64,000 nt of DNA, taken from positions 4,178,001 to 4,242,000 of the forward strand of contig NZ_CP031223.1 of NCBI RefSeq assembly GCF_008973485.1. Direction: 5' to 3'. The position numbers and the translations under genes were made by a program. How positions within the stretch are numbered: the first letter of the stretch is position 1; every line of letters begins with the position of its first letter. This DNA comes from Psychrobacillus glaciei (GTDB lineage: Bacteria > Bacillota > Bacilli > Bacillales_A > Planococcaceae). Of this stretch, positions 9,444-17,864 are shown one piece after another. Below the pieces are notes generated by a model. It was not told the DNA's origin. It made no database searches and was given only the letters and a program-made list of their open reading frames with translations.

Positions 9444-9920
9444 TTAGTATTTCATCTCTAATCTTTGTTTACGATGAGCTCGTCTAGCGGGACCTGTTTC
9501 AAATAATCGTTTTTCTTCATCGGTTTCGGGATGAATACCTGGTATAGGAACAGACTTTCCATTTTTATCTATTGCAACCATTGTTACATAGGACTCTGTC
9601 GTTAGTTTTACTTCCCCTGTTATTAGGTTCGTCGATGTTACACGAACATAGACCTCCATAGATGAACGACCAGTGGATGAAACGACCGCATCTAACTCAA
9701 GGACATCTCCCACTTTTGCAGAAGAAAGAAAATCTACGGAATCGATAGATGCTGTTACTACCTCACCTTGCGCATGCTTCATAGATGAAATGGCTGCTAT
9801 TTCATCTATATAAGCAAGTACTTTACCTCCAAAAATCGTTTGATGATGGTTTGTATCTGGTGGAAGGATTAGGTGGGTTTGAATTGTTCTGGACTGACTC
9901 ATGGGGTTTGTTTTCATCAT
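9444..9920 (-). CDS. Acyl-CoA thioesterase, hot-dog fold (YkhA/YciA type)
   Basis: Hydrolyses acyl-CoA thioesters to free acids and CoA in the cytoplasm. The 158-residue protein has the family core: TNHHQTIFGGKVLAYIDE (active-site Asp/Glu region), a second strand set with VTASIDSVDF, and the C-terminal ETDEEKRLFETGPARRAHRK. Length and motif order match YkhA-like single hot-dog thioesterases. Two adjacent ATGs are possible; the first is kept (AGGAG 6 nt upstream). Confidence 0.88.
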   Translation of the reverse strand: MMKTNPMSQSRTIQTHLILPPDTNHHQTIFGGKVLAYIDEIAAISSMKHAQGEVVTASIDSVDFLSSAKVGDVLELDAVVSSTGRSSMEVYVRVTSTNLITGEVKLTTESYVTMVAIDKNGKSVPIPGIHPETDEEKRLFETGPARRAHRKQRLEMKY

Positions 9921-10044
9921 GTATTTCTCCTCTAATTTTGTAAAATTAATTACTCATCCTATTTTCAGGTATGATTAATTGATGCTAGACCATTTTTCAC
10001 GGCTTCTGCAATCATAGCACATCCATTATAGTATAACATGAAGG

Positions 10045-11010
10045 TTAGTTAGAGTTGGAAGATGACGTCGCAGCACTAGTTGCCGCTATTGTCGATACCA
10101 TCATCGCTTGTTGTGCCTGGAGAAGCATTTCCAGAGATGTCGCCATTGAAATAGCCGCTGTTGTATAAGCATCTTTTGATGATCTCATTTCCCAACCAAG
10201 TGCAATAGGCAGTGCACTTTCTTTGTACCAAGAAAATAATTTCATACTTATCAGGGATTGATAAGTGGAAACGATGTCATTTAATTGGTCTTCATTCATT
10301 TTCAATACTGCCATAAATCCAATCATTGGATACTGGGCTGCAGAAGTTTTTATCTTGACGCTTTTTAAACCATCTCGAATGATCAATACCCTTGATATCA
10401 AATCTTCCTCGTAACTTGCATTTGTATACGTTAACACTTGCGACATCCACTGTAATTCATTTCCCGAATAAAACTTATGATTTCGAAGTTCTTGATAGTA
10501 ACGATTCATCGATTCAGCACGAACTGCAGTGTCACCATTCAGTTTCCCTAAAAACATGGCATATGGATAATCATCCGTAGACGTTAAAAAACGATGATGT
10601 TTTTTCATGTCCTGCATTAGCTGTTTTGCTCGATTTACCTCGTTTGGCCAAGCCTCTTTACCATCTGTCATTAGTAATGCCGCTAAATAAGTATAGCTAT
10701 TCACTTTAAAGGAAGACTTTTTTAAAGCCTCTACTTTCTCCAATAAAAGATCAACCGCTTGAATAGATTCTTGACCACCAGCATCTATTGTAGCAACAAA
10801 AAGAGGATGCAAATGAGAGCGCAATGGAGAAAATATGCTTGCTTTCTTTTTAATATAAGATTCTATTTCCTTAAATCTGCTTTCATCAAACTCTTTACCT
10901 AGAATTACGTAATAGCCTGCAAGTGATAAAGTAACTCGCTTATCTACACCCCAGCCTACTACTTTTTTTAAAGCATTAAATGTATGTTCAATTTTTTGAT
11001 TGATTGTCAT
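10045..11010 (-). CDS. DUF4003 family protein
   Basis: 321-residue soluble protein of unknown function, assigned to DUF4003 from memory of its N-terminal and central pattern (LSLAGYYVILGKEFD, FSPLRSHLHPLFVA, YTYLAALLMTDG). It is all-alpha in appearance and ends in a low-complexity Ala/Thr/Ser tail (MMVSTIAATSAATSSSNSN). ATG 11010 has GGAGTG 7 nt upstream. It is transcribed divergently from rluF, with a short shared promoter region. Confidence 0.7.
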   Translation of the reverse strand: MTINQKIEHTFNALKKVVGWGVDKRVTLSLAGYYVILGKEFDESRFKEIESYIKKKASIFSPLRSHLHPLFVATIDAGGQESIQAVDLLLEKVEALKKSSFKVNSYTYLAALLMTDGKEAWPNEVNRAKQLMQDMKKHHRFLTSTDDYPYAMFLGKLNGDTAVRAESMNRYYQELRNHKFYSGNELQWMSQVLTYTNASYEEDLISRVLIIRDGLKSVKIKTSAAQYPMIGFMAVLKMNEDQLNDIVSTYQSLISMKLFSWYKESALPIALGWEMRSSKDAYTTAAISMATSLEMLLQAQQAMMVSTIAATSAATSSSNSN

Positions 11011-11103
11011 AGCCGTTCACTCCTTTTCTTTTTTACGTTGTTTACTCTGAATTAGTTTCAACTTTTGTTATAATTATTGTAATAAGAAAAGTAGGTGTCA
11101 ATT

Positions 11104-11811
11104 ATGCGCATTAACAAATTTCTAAGTGAATCTGGAATTATTTCTAGACGAGGTGCAGATAAATGGATTACAGAAGGAAGAGTCACCATTAACGGTAAAA
11201 TTGCTGAGCTAGGGAGCAAAGTTGAGGCGGGAGATGACGTTAAAGTAGATGGTAACCCGATTGTAGTTGAACAACCTTTAATTTATCTTGTGCTGAATAA
11301 ACCAGTTGGTATTACCAGTACAACAGAACGGCATGTAAAAGGAAATATTGTCGATTTTGTCAATCATCCACTACGTATTTTCCATATCGGTCGATTGGAT
11401 AAAGACTCGGATGGGCTAATTTTATTAACAAACGACGGGGATATTGTTAATGAAATACTACGTGCGGAAAATAAACATGAAAAAGAATATATCGTTACAG
11501 TCAACGAACAAATCACAGATTCCTTTCTAGAAAAAATGGCTTCGGGAATAAATATTTTAGGCACGAAAACACTTCCTTGCAAAGTGAAAAAGATAGGACC
11601 AAAAACTTTCAATATTACACTTACGCAAGGACTAAACAGACAAATTAGAAGAATGTGTTCCGCTCTTGGATTCACTGTGAAAAGACTTCAACGCAAGCGT
11701 ATTATGAATATTACATTAGAAGGCCTTGCTATCGGACAATGGAGAGAATTAACCGAATTAGAGAAAAAAGAATTGTTCACTACGCTTAATTATTCACCAA
11801 AAAGGAAATAG
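11104..11811 (+). CDS. rluF: 23S rRNA pseudouridine synthase, RluF-type
   Basis: RsuA/RluB/RluE/RluF-family enzyme that converts a uridine of rRNA to pseudouridine. An N-terminal S4 RNA-binding domain (INKFLSESGIISRRGADKWI, residues ~2-60) is followed by the catalytic core with LNKPVG and GRLDKDSDGLILLTNDG, whose first Asp in RLDKDSDG is the expected nucleophile. RQIRRMC is the C-terminal signature. ATG 11104 (AGGTG 6 nt upstream) gives 235 residues; an upstream GTG lies inside the ribosome binding site. Exact target position cannot be read from sequence. Confidence 0.85.
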   Translation: MRINKFLSESGIISRRGADKWITEGRVTINGKIAELGSKVEAGDDVKVDGNPIVVEQPLIYLVLNKPVGITSTTERHVKGNIVDFVNHPLRIFHIGRLDKDSDGLILLTNDGDIVNEILRAENKHEKEYIVTVNEQITDSFLEKMASGINILGTKTLPCKVKKIGPKTFNITLTQGLNRQIRRMCSALGFTVKRLQRKRIMNITLEGLAIGQWRELTELEKKELFTTLNYSPKRK

Positions 11812-11862
11812 ATCCTTAAGAGGCGAATAAAATGCTTACATCAAAAAACATAGTAGTATCAC

Positions 11863-11892
11863 TTGACATAAAACCAAATGGTTTCGTATTAT
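11863..11892 (+). promoter_or_regulatory. SigA-type promoter of the AHSA1-arsR operon
   Basis: TTGACA (11863-11868) and TATTAT (11887-11892) separated by 18 nt. The spacer is filled by the first arm of the long palindrome described separately, so a bound regulator would block RNA polymerase. Confidence 0.75.
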
Positions 11893-11919
11893 AAATTATA
11901 CGAAACCATTTGGTTTTAT
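11868..11919. promoter_or_regulatory. Long palindromic operator, probably for the ArsR-type regulator downstream
   Basis: Two perfectly complementary 22-nt arms (11868-11889 and 11898-11919) around an 8-nt AT centre. The core half-site is AACCAAATGGTTTCGTAT or its complement. The palindrome covers the -35/-10 spacer and the transcription start of the following operon. ArsR-family repressors paired with AHSA1 proteins commonly autoregulate, so operator function is inferred. The right arm is followed by a T run, so a terminator for rluF is an alternative or added role. Confidence 0.65.
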
Positions 11920-11945
11920 TTTTAAATACGAAAGTAGGAATATCA

Positions 11946-12368
11946 ATGGAAACAAAACTTCAAGATATAGTTCAAACAATTGTTCTAAATGCACCAATCC
12001 AAAAAGTATGGGAAAATGTATCCACTTCAGATGGAATTGCAAACTGGTTCATGCCAAATGACTTTCAATTAGAAACGGGACATGAATTCCATATTCAATC
12101 ACCTTTTGGTCCATCACCTTGCAAGGTCACTGAAGTAAATCCTCCAAATAAGCTTTCTTTTATATGGGATACAGATGGTTGGGTTGTTTCTTTTATTTTG
12201 AAAGAGATTGGAGACAAAACGGAGTTTACGCTTATTCACGGAGGGTGGAAACAACCGAATGACCTTATTACAAAAGCAAATGAAAAAAGCTCTATTATTC
12301 GAGATAACATGGCCCGTGGTTGGGTAGGGATTGTTCAAGATCGTTTAAGAAAGGTTGTTGAAAGTTAA
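11946..12368 (+). CDS. AHSA1/SRPBCC domain protein
   Basis: 140-residue START/Bet v1-like single-domain protein (AHSA1 subgroup) with a hydrophobic ligand cavity. Motifs: [24 protein letters not shown] at the N-terminus, [14 protein letters not shown] in the middle, and [15 protein letters not shown] at the end. It is encoded directly before an ArsR-family regulator with no gap (TAA immediately followed by GTG), a common pairing. The ligand is unknown. ATG 11946 is chosen; an earlier in-frame GTG lies within the operator palindrome. Confidence 0.85.
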   Translation: METKLQDIVQTIVLNAPIQKVWENVSTSDGIANWFMPNDFQLETGHEFHIQSPFGPSPCKVTEVNPPNKLSFIWDTDGWVVSFILKEIGDKTEFTLIHGGWKQPNDLITKANEKSSIIRDNMARGWVGIVQDRLRKVVES

Positions 12369-12695
12369 GTGTCTTCTGCCGCACAGAAATATGATGTATT
12401 TCAGGCTATCGCCGATCCAACAAGAAGAGAGGTTCTAAAGCTTCTTTCGGAAAAAGAATTGCCTATTTCTGAGATTACTTCTCATTTTCCGATGAGCCGC
12501 ACAGCAATAGCCAAGCATCTTCATGTTCTTTCAGAAGCAGAATTGGTGACAGGGCGTAAAGTTGGTAGGGAAAAAATATATCAGCTTCAGCCAGAGTCTT
12601 TTAAAGAGTTAAGTGAATGGTTATCTTATTATGAACAATTTTGGAATAACAAATTATCTATTCTTAAATATATAGTAGAGAACAATAATGAATGA
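12369..12695 (+). CDS. ArsR-family HTH transcriptional regulator (SdpR-like)
   Basis: 108-residue winged-helix repressor. The HTH is IADPTRREVLKLLSEKELPISEITSHFPMSRTAIAKHLHVLSEAELV (split here for description) at residues ~14-60, followed by a wing (VTGRKVGREKIYQL). No Cys-rich metal site is present, so metal sensing is unlikely. GTG 12369 directly abuts the AHSA1 stop codon. It probably represses its own operon through the palindrome at 11868-11919. An R1 repeat begins at the base after its stop codon. Confidence 0.88.
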   Translation: MSSAAQKYDVFQAIADPTRREVLKLLSEKELPISEITSHFPMSRTAIAKHLHVLSEAELVTGRKVGREKIYQLQPESFKELSEWLSYYEQFWNNKLSILKYIVENNNE

Positions 12696-13010
12696 GAAAA
12701 GTGCAAGCGCCCTTTAAGTGCATCTAGTCTTTTCTATTTCCAGATTGCTTTGGACGAAACATTGGCAGCATTATTACCGGTGAATTTTTTATGGATCGTG
12801 CAGTGACTACGTCACTGCACGATCTATTTTTTTCGGTAATCTTGTGGCGGTTGTTTGTCCGTCTCCCTCTTGAAATAGGTAGAGACAAGGTACATAAGGT
12901 TTGTTTAATAGGAGAATAAATCCTTTCCTATTCTTTTAAAAGCAGACGAAGATGCAATTTCGTCCGCTCAGCGCTTCTTTATTTATGGATTCTATCTATT
13001 TTTTCAGGTA
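12696..13010 (+). repeat. R1 intergenic repeat, copy 1
   Basis: About 315 bp closely similar to the segments at 24072-24415 and 48986-49150. Shared blocks include GCAAGCG(T/C)CCTTTAAG, TGCTTTGGAC, TAATCTTGTGGCGG and AAGATGCAATTTCGTCCGC. It starts right after the ArsR stop codon. It contains a 14-bp-arm hairpin at 12794-12824 followed by a T run, which could end the upstream transcript. No coding potential seen. Confidence 0.88.
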
Positions 13011-13154
13011 CCACCAACTCTAATCATCTGCCCACTTATTCATGTATACTGTGGACAGTAAAAGCAAAAACTTATAGGAAATCCTGCTTAAAGTAGTCTG
13101 CATTAAAAAGCACTTTAAGTCGGTGTGAATACTCGATGTCTAGTATATCAATTT

Positions 13155-13434
13155 CATATACTTTCTTATTAGGAACTACTCACTTAATGGATTGTAGTGA
13201 AAGGTGGCGACTCTAGCGAGAGGCCACAAGGGTGTTGGTCACGAAGGCGTTGCCACACGATGTGGCGCTATTAGCCTTTGTTCCTATGTGAGACAGATGA
13301 GACATCACAAGCGACGCGAATGCGGCGCCCCCGCGGAACGCGTCCACCTGAAACGGAAATCCGCGGTATTCTTAAATTCTTTCAAGTACTATGAACACTG
13401 GTTTCGCAGGTTGATAATCCATATACTTTCTTAT
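13155..13434. repeat. 15-bp direct repeats bracketing the R2 GC-rich element
   Basis: CATATACTTTCTTAT occurs at 13155-13169 and again at 13420-13434, on either side of the GC-rich R2 element. It may reflect an insertion or a local duplication, although R2 does not abut the repeats directly. Confidence 0.5.
13197..13372 (+). repeat. R2 GC-rich extragenic repeat of Bacillales type
   Basis: A GC-rich island in AT-rich surroundings. It starts near AGTGAAAGGTGGCGACTC and ends with GCCCCCGCGGAACGCGTCCACCTG and AACGGAAATC. From memory this matches an extragenic element widespread in Bacillus-type genomes (CCGCGGAAAGCGTCCACCTG...CGGAAATCAAC). It contains the inverted repeat GCCACACGATGTGGC. An open frame through it reads as biased Arg/Ala/His residues and is not a gene. 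Confidence 0.7.
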
Positions 13435-13442
13435 CTTTTGAA

Positions 13443-13556
13443 GAAAGACGCAAGCATCCTTTAAGTGCAACTTGTCATTACCAATTCCAGAGTGCTTTGG
13501 ACGTAACCTCGGTTACACTATTGCCGTTGTATCTTGGTGTATTGAACCGTTGTCTA
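13443..13556 (+). repeat. R1 intergenic repeat, copy 2 (5' part only)
   Basis: About 110 bp matching the first third of the R1 family (GCAAGCATCCTTTAAGTGCA, CCAGAGTGCTTTGGACG). The hairpin and 3' half seen in the other copies are missing. It lies immediately before the terminator of the MurE-like gene. Confidence 0.75.
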
Positions 13557-13559
13557 ATA

Positions 13560-13591
13560 GAAAAAGACCGACATTTTGCAGTCGGTCTTTT
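13560..13591. terminator. Terminator of the MurE-like gene, bidirectional
   Basis: AAAGACCGAC/GTCGGTCTTT arms with an ~8-nt loop and T-rich flanks on both strands, ending 4 nt before the stop codon at 13596. Confidence 0.88.
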
Positions 13592-13595
13592 CTAT

Positions 13596-15137
13596 TTAGG
13601 AGTTTCCAGCTACTCGCTTTTCAAGTGGTTGGAATAGTTTCTTTTTATCCATATTTGGTCGTATGGTTTCTAGTTGCTCTAAAGCAATTTTGGCACCATA
13701 GTCCATTCCTTGGCATCCAGCGAGTAATAGTAAGTCACCTTCTGTTACTTCCTGAAGGCTATGCCCTATTGCGTCCGGTAATTCTTCGTATAAATGAACG
13801 TTAATCCCTACCTCTTCCATCACTTCTTTAAATACAGCAAGCTCTGCATCGGAAACTATATCCTTTTGCGTGACATGAGAGCGGCTAAGCGTTGCAATAA
13901 CTTCATGGATTCCAAGTCTAGGTGCCCATCTTGCAATAGCTTCTGCATTTTCTTTATTTACTGTAACTCCTCTATCACCGCGAATTGCATACACAAGAGA
14001 GACACGATTGAAATCCATTTTTTCTAAAGTGCCCAGCGTAATATCTATATTTCCGCTATTAGCAAAGTGGTCATCAATAATTTTAAAGTCGTCCTCGAAT
14101 ATTATTTCAAACCTACGCTCAACTCCAACAAATTCATACAAGCTTTTTTGAATAGTTTCTATAGGCACTTCACATAATAATCCGATTACAATACTAACCA
14201 TGGAGTTATAAACAGAGTGAAATCCAGGTGTAGAAAGTTCAATTTGAAAATGTTGCTTTGGAATTACAAGATCTTGTGTAACTAGATCCCGCGTAATATC
14301 TACCGTGAATTTTGCACGACCCGTAGATAAATCCAAGTTTCTACAAATGACATCTGCCGACTGTTCTTCTACTCCAATAGTGATCACTTTTGCTTTTGTT
14401 TTATTGACAAGAGAAGCAGAATATTTGTCGTCTAAATTTAATATAGCGACTTTGTCTGCTCCCGCATTTCGAATCAAGCTAGATTTATGTTCAAAATAAT
14501 TCTCAAATGACGAGTGCAAATCGATATGCTCACGACTTATATTATTCAGTGTAACGATATCAAAATCCACACAACCTACTCGATTTAACTCTAATGCGGA
14601 TGAAGAAACTTCCATCGTTGCATGTGAAACGCCTGCATCAACCATCTGTGCATAAAAACGTTGCAAGTCTAGAGATTCTGGAGTGGTCAATTCAGATGGC
14701 TCCGCATAATCACCAATCTTTACAACAACCGTTCCCATTAATCCTGTTTTAAGTCCATTATTTTCTAGAATAGCATTCGTCATAAATGATGTGGAGGTCT
14801 TTCCATTTGTAGCAGTAATACCAATTGTTTTAAGTTTTTGAGTTGGATGATCATAATATGCATCCGCAAGTGTCGCTAAAGCATTTCGCCCGCTTTCTAC
14901 TTTGTACTGAGGTACATCTAAACCTTCTATAAATTCTTCTACTACGAGTGCGATAGCCCCGTTTTCTACTGCTTGTCCAGCAAACTGATGTCCATCCGCT
15001 TTAAACCCTCTTACACAAACAAACACTTGTCCTTTTTCAACTTTTCTCGAGTTATATGCAAGCCCTGCTATATCTATTTGTTTTGTATGAATGACTTCTT
15101 TAACGTTTACGTGTTCCATTAACTTTGTTAATTCCAT
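13596..15137 (-). CDS. MurE-like Mur ligase family protein
   Basis: 513-residue ATP-dependent amide ligase. It has the three-domain Mur layout: N-terminal UDP-MurNAc-binding type domain (LAYNSRKVEKGQVFVCVRGFKADGH), central ATPase with ITATNGKTSTSF and TMEVSSSAL, and C-terminal domain. It is clearly MurE-related, but the P-loop reads ATNGKTS rather than GTNGKTT, the usual VDYAHTPD segment is IDDHFANSG, and the DNPR motif that recognises meso-diaminopimelate is not seen (region reads ATLSRSHVT). It is therefore probably a paralogue with another amino-acid or acceptor substrate rather than the essential MurE. ATG 15137 (GGTGG 8 nt upstream) is preferred over GTG 15149. It stands alone. Confidence 0.8.
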   Translation of the reverse strand: MELTKLMEHVNVKEVIHTKQIDIAGLAYNSRKVEKGQVFVCVRGFKADGHQFAGQAVENGAIALVVEEFIEGLDVPQYKVESGRNALATLADAYYDHPTQKLKTIGITATNGKTSTSFMTNAILENNGLKTGLMGTVVVKIGDYAEPSELTTPESLDLQRFYAQMVDAGVSHATMEVSSSALELNRVGCVDFDIVTLNNISREHIDLHSSFENYFEHKSSLIRNAGADKVAILNLDDKYSASLVNKTKAKVITIGVEEQSADVICRNLDLSTGRAKFTVDITRDLVTQDLVIPKQHFQIELSTPGFHSVYNSMVSIVIGLLCEVPIETIQKSLYEFVGVERRFEIIFEDDFKIIDDHFANSGNIDITLGTLEKMDFNRVSLVYAIRGDRGVTVNKENAEAIARWAPRLGIHEVIATLSRSHVTQKDIVSDAELAVFKEVMEEVGINVHLYEELPDAIGHSLQEVTEGDLLLLAGCQGMDYGAKIALEQLETIRPNMDKKKLFQPLEKRVAGNS

Positions 15138-15330
15138 TGAAATGTCCACCTTTTCACATGATTAAATTAGCCTTGGCGTATTTTTATAGCGTTTACGGAT
15201 AAAGTATCTGCGCCATCCTGGTGCGGCCTTAACGTTAAGCTACAGGGATTAAATGCCTGCAGCATAACGTTACATGTTATGTTACAGTTTACCCCAATTA
15301 GCACAAGAAAAAAACTGAAAGGAGAATTAT

Positions 15331-15355
15331 AAAAGGAGAAGGTTTTCCCTTCTCC
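15331..15355 (-). terminator. Terminator after DUF6509-like gene
   Basis: GGAGAAGG (15335-15342) and CCTTCTCC (15348-15355) form a GC-rich stem. On the minus strand it is followed by TTTTATAATT. It overlaps the last base of the stop codon. Confidence 0.85.
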
Positions 15356-15657
15356 TATATTGCTTCGGTATAGTGTTCCTTGCAAAATGTAAGTATCTCT
15401 ATTTCTTCTTCATCTTCTAGACCAAAATCTAATAATTTACCATTGCTTCGGTATAAAATATGGTACTGTACAATTCGCTCGTTAGCATCTTCAACAGCTA
15501 AAATAACTCGTAAATCTAATGATTCACCATCCCCATATAATTCATCCTCTTCAGGCACTTCAATACCTAATAGAAACTCATAACGATCTCCTGCTATAAT
15601 ACCCGTTGGATCTTTTATTTTTCCCACTTCATAGGATGTTATTTTCAAAAATTCCAC
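15355..15657 (-). CDS. Small conserved protein, probably DUF6509
   Basis: 100-residue acidic soluble protein with an N-terminal ITSYEVGKIKDPTGIIAGDRYEFLL block, a central acidic run (VPEEDELYGDGE) and a C-terminal LDFGLEDEEEIEILTFCKEHY. The pattern recalls DUF6509 proteins of Bacillales; this is from memory. ATG start with GGAGG upstream, short intergenic promoter region shared with the divergent small membrane protein gene. Function unknown. Confidence 0.7.
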   Translation of the reverse strand: MEFLKITSYEVGKIKDPTGIIAGDRYEFLLGIEVPEEDELYGDGESLDLRVILAVEDANERIVQYHILYRSNGKLLDFGLEDEEEIEILTFCKEHYTEAI

Positions 15658-15757
15658 CTCCGTTTACTTATATTATCACTTTCTTAACAGAAAATAATCC
15701 AATTTCTAATTTGTTGTTATAATGAAAATAATACATTATCTAAAGGGGAGCTAAAAA

Positions 15758-15940
15758 ATGAAACTGAGTGCCGAAAAATTGATATACATAGTGGTCCCGC
15801 TTTACCTGTTATTATTAGTATTTGGAAAAGGATTAAATACTATTCTCTACTCTGTAATATCCTTTATTCTTGGAATTACAATGCTATATCTTGCATTTAA
15901 ACTTTTACGAAAACAAATGAATGAACGGAAAAGGTCATGA
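15758..15940 (+). CDS. Small two-helix membrane protein
   Basis: 60 residues with two hydrophobic helices (LIYIVVPLYLLLLVFG and ILYSVISFILGITMLYLAF) and a basic C-terminal tail (KLLRKQMNERKRS). AAGGGGAG lies 8 nt before ATG. Positive-inside topology suggests both ends face the cytoplasm. No family recognised; the good ribosome binding site and topology support a real gene. Confidence 0.7.
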   Translation: MKLSAEKLIYIVVPLYLLLLVFGKGLNTILYSVISFILGITMLYLAFKLLRKQMNERKRS

Positions 15941-16293
15941 GAATCACTGCGCTCGATGCAGGCATTTTTAGATGAAACGCATTAATTCATCCGCTATTTC
16001 ATTCGTCAATCTATAAGTATTGATCATAACCCATGACATCATATTTAAAAGTAATTTCCTCTTTTTTCTGAATCTATACTCGTTATCCATAGTAGTCTAA
16101 CTTGAGTCCAACATTCCTACGATATCCACTTTAACATGAGAAGATGGCAAATTATTAAATAGATTACTCGTCTTTAATGTATTTCACCTTACATTTTTTT
16201 GCATTTAATTCTATCAATCTCATCTAATTTTCACGATAATCATACTAGAATAATAACTTTCAATAAACTACAATAGGTTTACGAGATGCAACA
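15941..16293. other. 353-bp intergenic region, no feature recognised
   Basis: AT-rich spacer between the small membrane protein and the RsbR-like gene. No convincing ORF with a ribosome binding site, hairpin or repeat was seen. Confidence 0.5.
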
Positions 16294-16311
16294 GTGGAGG
16301 GGTTAGAGGTT

Positions 16312-17151
16312 ATGAGTCAGCTGACAAAAAATCTACATGACTTTATTATTGAAAACAAATCAAATATAACAGATGAATGGCTTTCTAAACAGTTTTTGGA
16401 AGATCCTAAGTATATCTCTTCGAACTCGGAGATATATTTAAGAAAAGAAAATGGTGCTTTAATAGAAGCAATTGCCTCTATATACGTTCAAGATCCAGAA
16501 GAATACCAAAATTATATTGATAATCGAGCTGCGGATGTTGCTAAAAAAAGAGCCGCTGAAGCTTTCCCTCTCTATGAAAGCATTCGTTCGTTTCGTAGCG
16601 TACGTAAAACATTATGGAAATTTGTTCAAATTTTTATGGACCAAAATAATGGCACAGTCACTACTCAGGATGTCAGCGCTTGGTCAGATAGCATGAATAC
16701 AGCATTTGACTACATTATTGAAAGCTTCGCTAAGCATCATCACGATCATACACAACAAATACTGACTAGTCAGCAAGCGCTGATCACAGAACTTAGTAGC
16801 CCTGTAATCCCTATAAAAGAAGGGATAGGTGTATTACCACTTGTCGGCAATATTGACTTCCAACGCGCAAAATTAATATTGGAATCCACTTTAGAACAAT
16901 GTTCGGAAAAAAAACTCACTAAAATATTCATAGATTTATCTGCTGTTCCTATCCTAGATACAATGGTGGCACAACAACTATACCAATTATTAGCTGCATT
17001 AAAGTTAATAGGAGTAGAGCCTATTTTTTCAGGAATCCGTCCAGAATTAGCACAAATTTCTCTATCTCTTGGTATAAGTTTTTCAGATACAAAAACATAT
17101 TTTTCCTTATCCCGTGCGTTAGAAGTGCATACAAATTTATATGTTAAATAA
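16312..17151 (+). CDS. RsbR-family STAS protein (stressosome type)
   Basis: 279-residue protein with an N-terminal all-helical sensor-like region (residues ~1-155) and a C-terminal STAS domain (EGIGVLPLVGNIDFQRAKLILE, KIFIDLSAVPILDTMVAQQLYQL). This matches RsbR/RsbT co-antagonist proteins that form stressosomes and control SigB in B. subtilis. The phosphorylatable-site segment is DLSAVPILDTMV, where Thr at the position of the second conserved site appears present. It is monocistronic, with no rsbS or rsbT next to it. ATG 16312 with GGAGGGG 9 nt upstream is preferred over GTG 16294. Confidence 0.85.
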   Translation: MSQLTKNLHDFIIENKSNITDEWLSKQFLEDPKYISSNSEIYLRKENGALIEAIASIYVQDPEEYQNYIDNRAADVAKKRAAEAFPLYESIRSFRSVRKTLWKFVQIFMDQNNGTVTTQDVSAWSDSMNTAFDYIIESFAKHHHDHTQQILTSQQALITELSSPVIPIKEGIGVLPLVGNIDFQRAKLILESTLEQCSEKKLTKIFIDLSAVPILDTMVAQQLYQLLAALKLIGVEPIFSGIRPELAQISLSLGISFSDTKTYFSLSRALEVHTNLYVK

Positions 17152-17153
17152 TT

Positions 17154-17198
17154 AAAGCGACAGAAGAACTCTCACATGAAAGTTTTCTGTCGCTTTTA
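17154..17198. terminator. Bidirectional terminator
   Basis: AAAGCGACAGAA (17154-17165) pairs with TTCTGTCGCTTT (17185-17196). It lies between convergent genes and has T-rich or AT-rich flanks on both sides. Confidence 0.85.
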
Positions 17199-17852
17199 TT
17201 ATATTATTTCAGCTCTTCCTTCATTCGAAACAACAATTCTCTTTCCATCTGTAAGTTCTATCTCCAATGGAGAAATTTCACTCATTCTTTTTGAAAAATA
17301 CCATCGTCGTTTAGGTGGAACCAATAAAATAAACGTTTCTTTACTTCCTAAGAAGTTCAGTTCATTCGGTTCGATATCCACATGACCTGAGATAGGAATG
17401 CCAATATTTTGGAGTTGTTCCCCTACCTCTTCTACAAAAGGAGTGGTAATGCTTACCTCACTTAAATTTAACAGTGACTCCACACTAAAATCACTCCATT
17501 TATCCACATTACGTCTAGCAATGAATTCAATCACATTTCCGACTGGGTCCTCAAAGTAAAAGGCATCTGCTTCGAAACGTGAATAATAAATTTCATCCAC
17601 CGCATCCTCTCTGTTTAATCTCACTTTTTCTAATGCCCAGTGTTTAGCAAGCTTAAACTGATTTCCGGGAATATTAATCGCAAAATGATAAGATGCAGGT
17701 TTTTCAGACTCCCGAAAGATAAGTGTCGACTTACCAATGGATGCAGTGAAATGCTTACTACTAGCTTCTAAAATGCTAAGTCCAAGCACATTACCATAAA
17801 ACCCCTTTAATTGCTTTAGCTTATTCGTATACAATATTACTGAATTGAACAT
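17199..17852 (-). CDS. VOC/glyoxalase superfamily protein
   Basis: 217 residues with vicinal-oxygen-chelate fold features: an N-terminal betaalphabeta unit (SVILYTNKLKQLKGFYGNVLGLSI), the FYFEDPVGNVIEFIARR stretch in the first half, and a second, weaker half. Metal ligands are plausible (His at HFAINIP, Glu in VIEF) but no substrate can be named. It is 12 nt downstream of the ASCH gene and likely co-transcribed. Confidence 0.82.
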   Translation of the reverse strand: MFNSVILYTNKLKQLKGFYGNVLGLSILEASSKHFTASIGKSTLIFRESEKPASYHFAINIPGNQFKLAKHWALEKVRLNREDAVDEIYYSRFEADAFYFEDPVGNVIEFIARRNVDKWSDFSVESLLNLSEVSITTPFVEEVGEQLQNIGIPISGHVDIEPNELNFLGSKETFILLVPPKRRWYFSKRMSEISPLEIELTDGKRIVVSNEGRAEII

Positions 17853-17864
17853 TCTCTCACCCCG

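Noticed and set aside
13204..13464. 86-residue open frame across the R2 repeat
   Set aside because: Lies in repeat DNA, has no ribosome binding site, and encodes a composition biased by the GC-rich repeat.
15167..15385. 72-residue minus-strand frame between the MurE-like and DUF6509-like genes
   Set aside because: Overlaps the terminator and stop of the upstream gene, lacks a convincing Shine-Dalgarno, and the Cys/Asn-rich product looks random.
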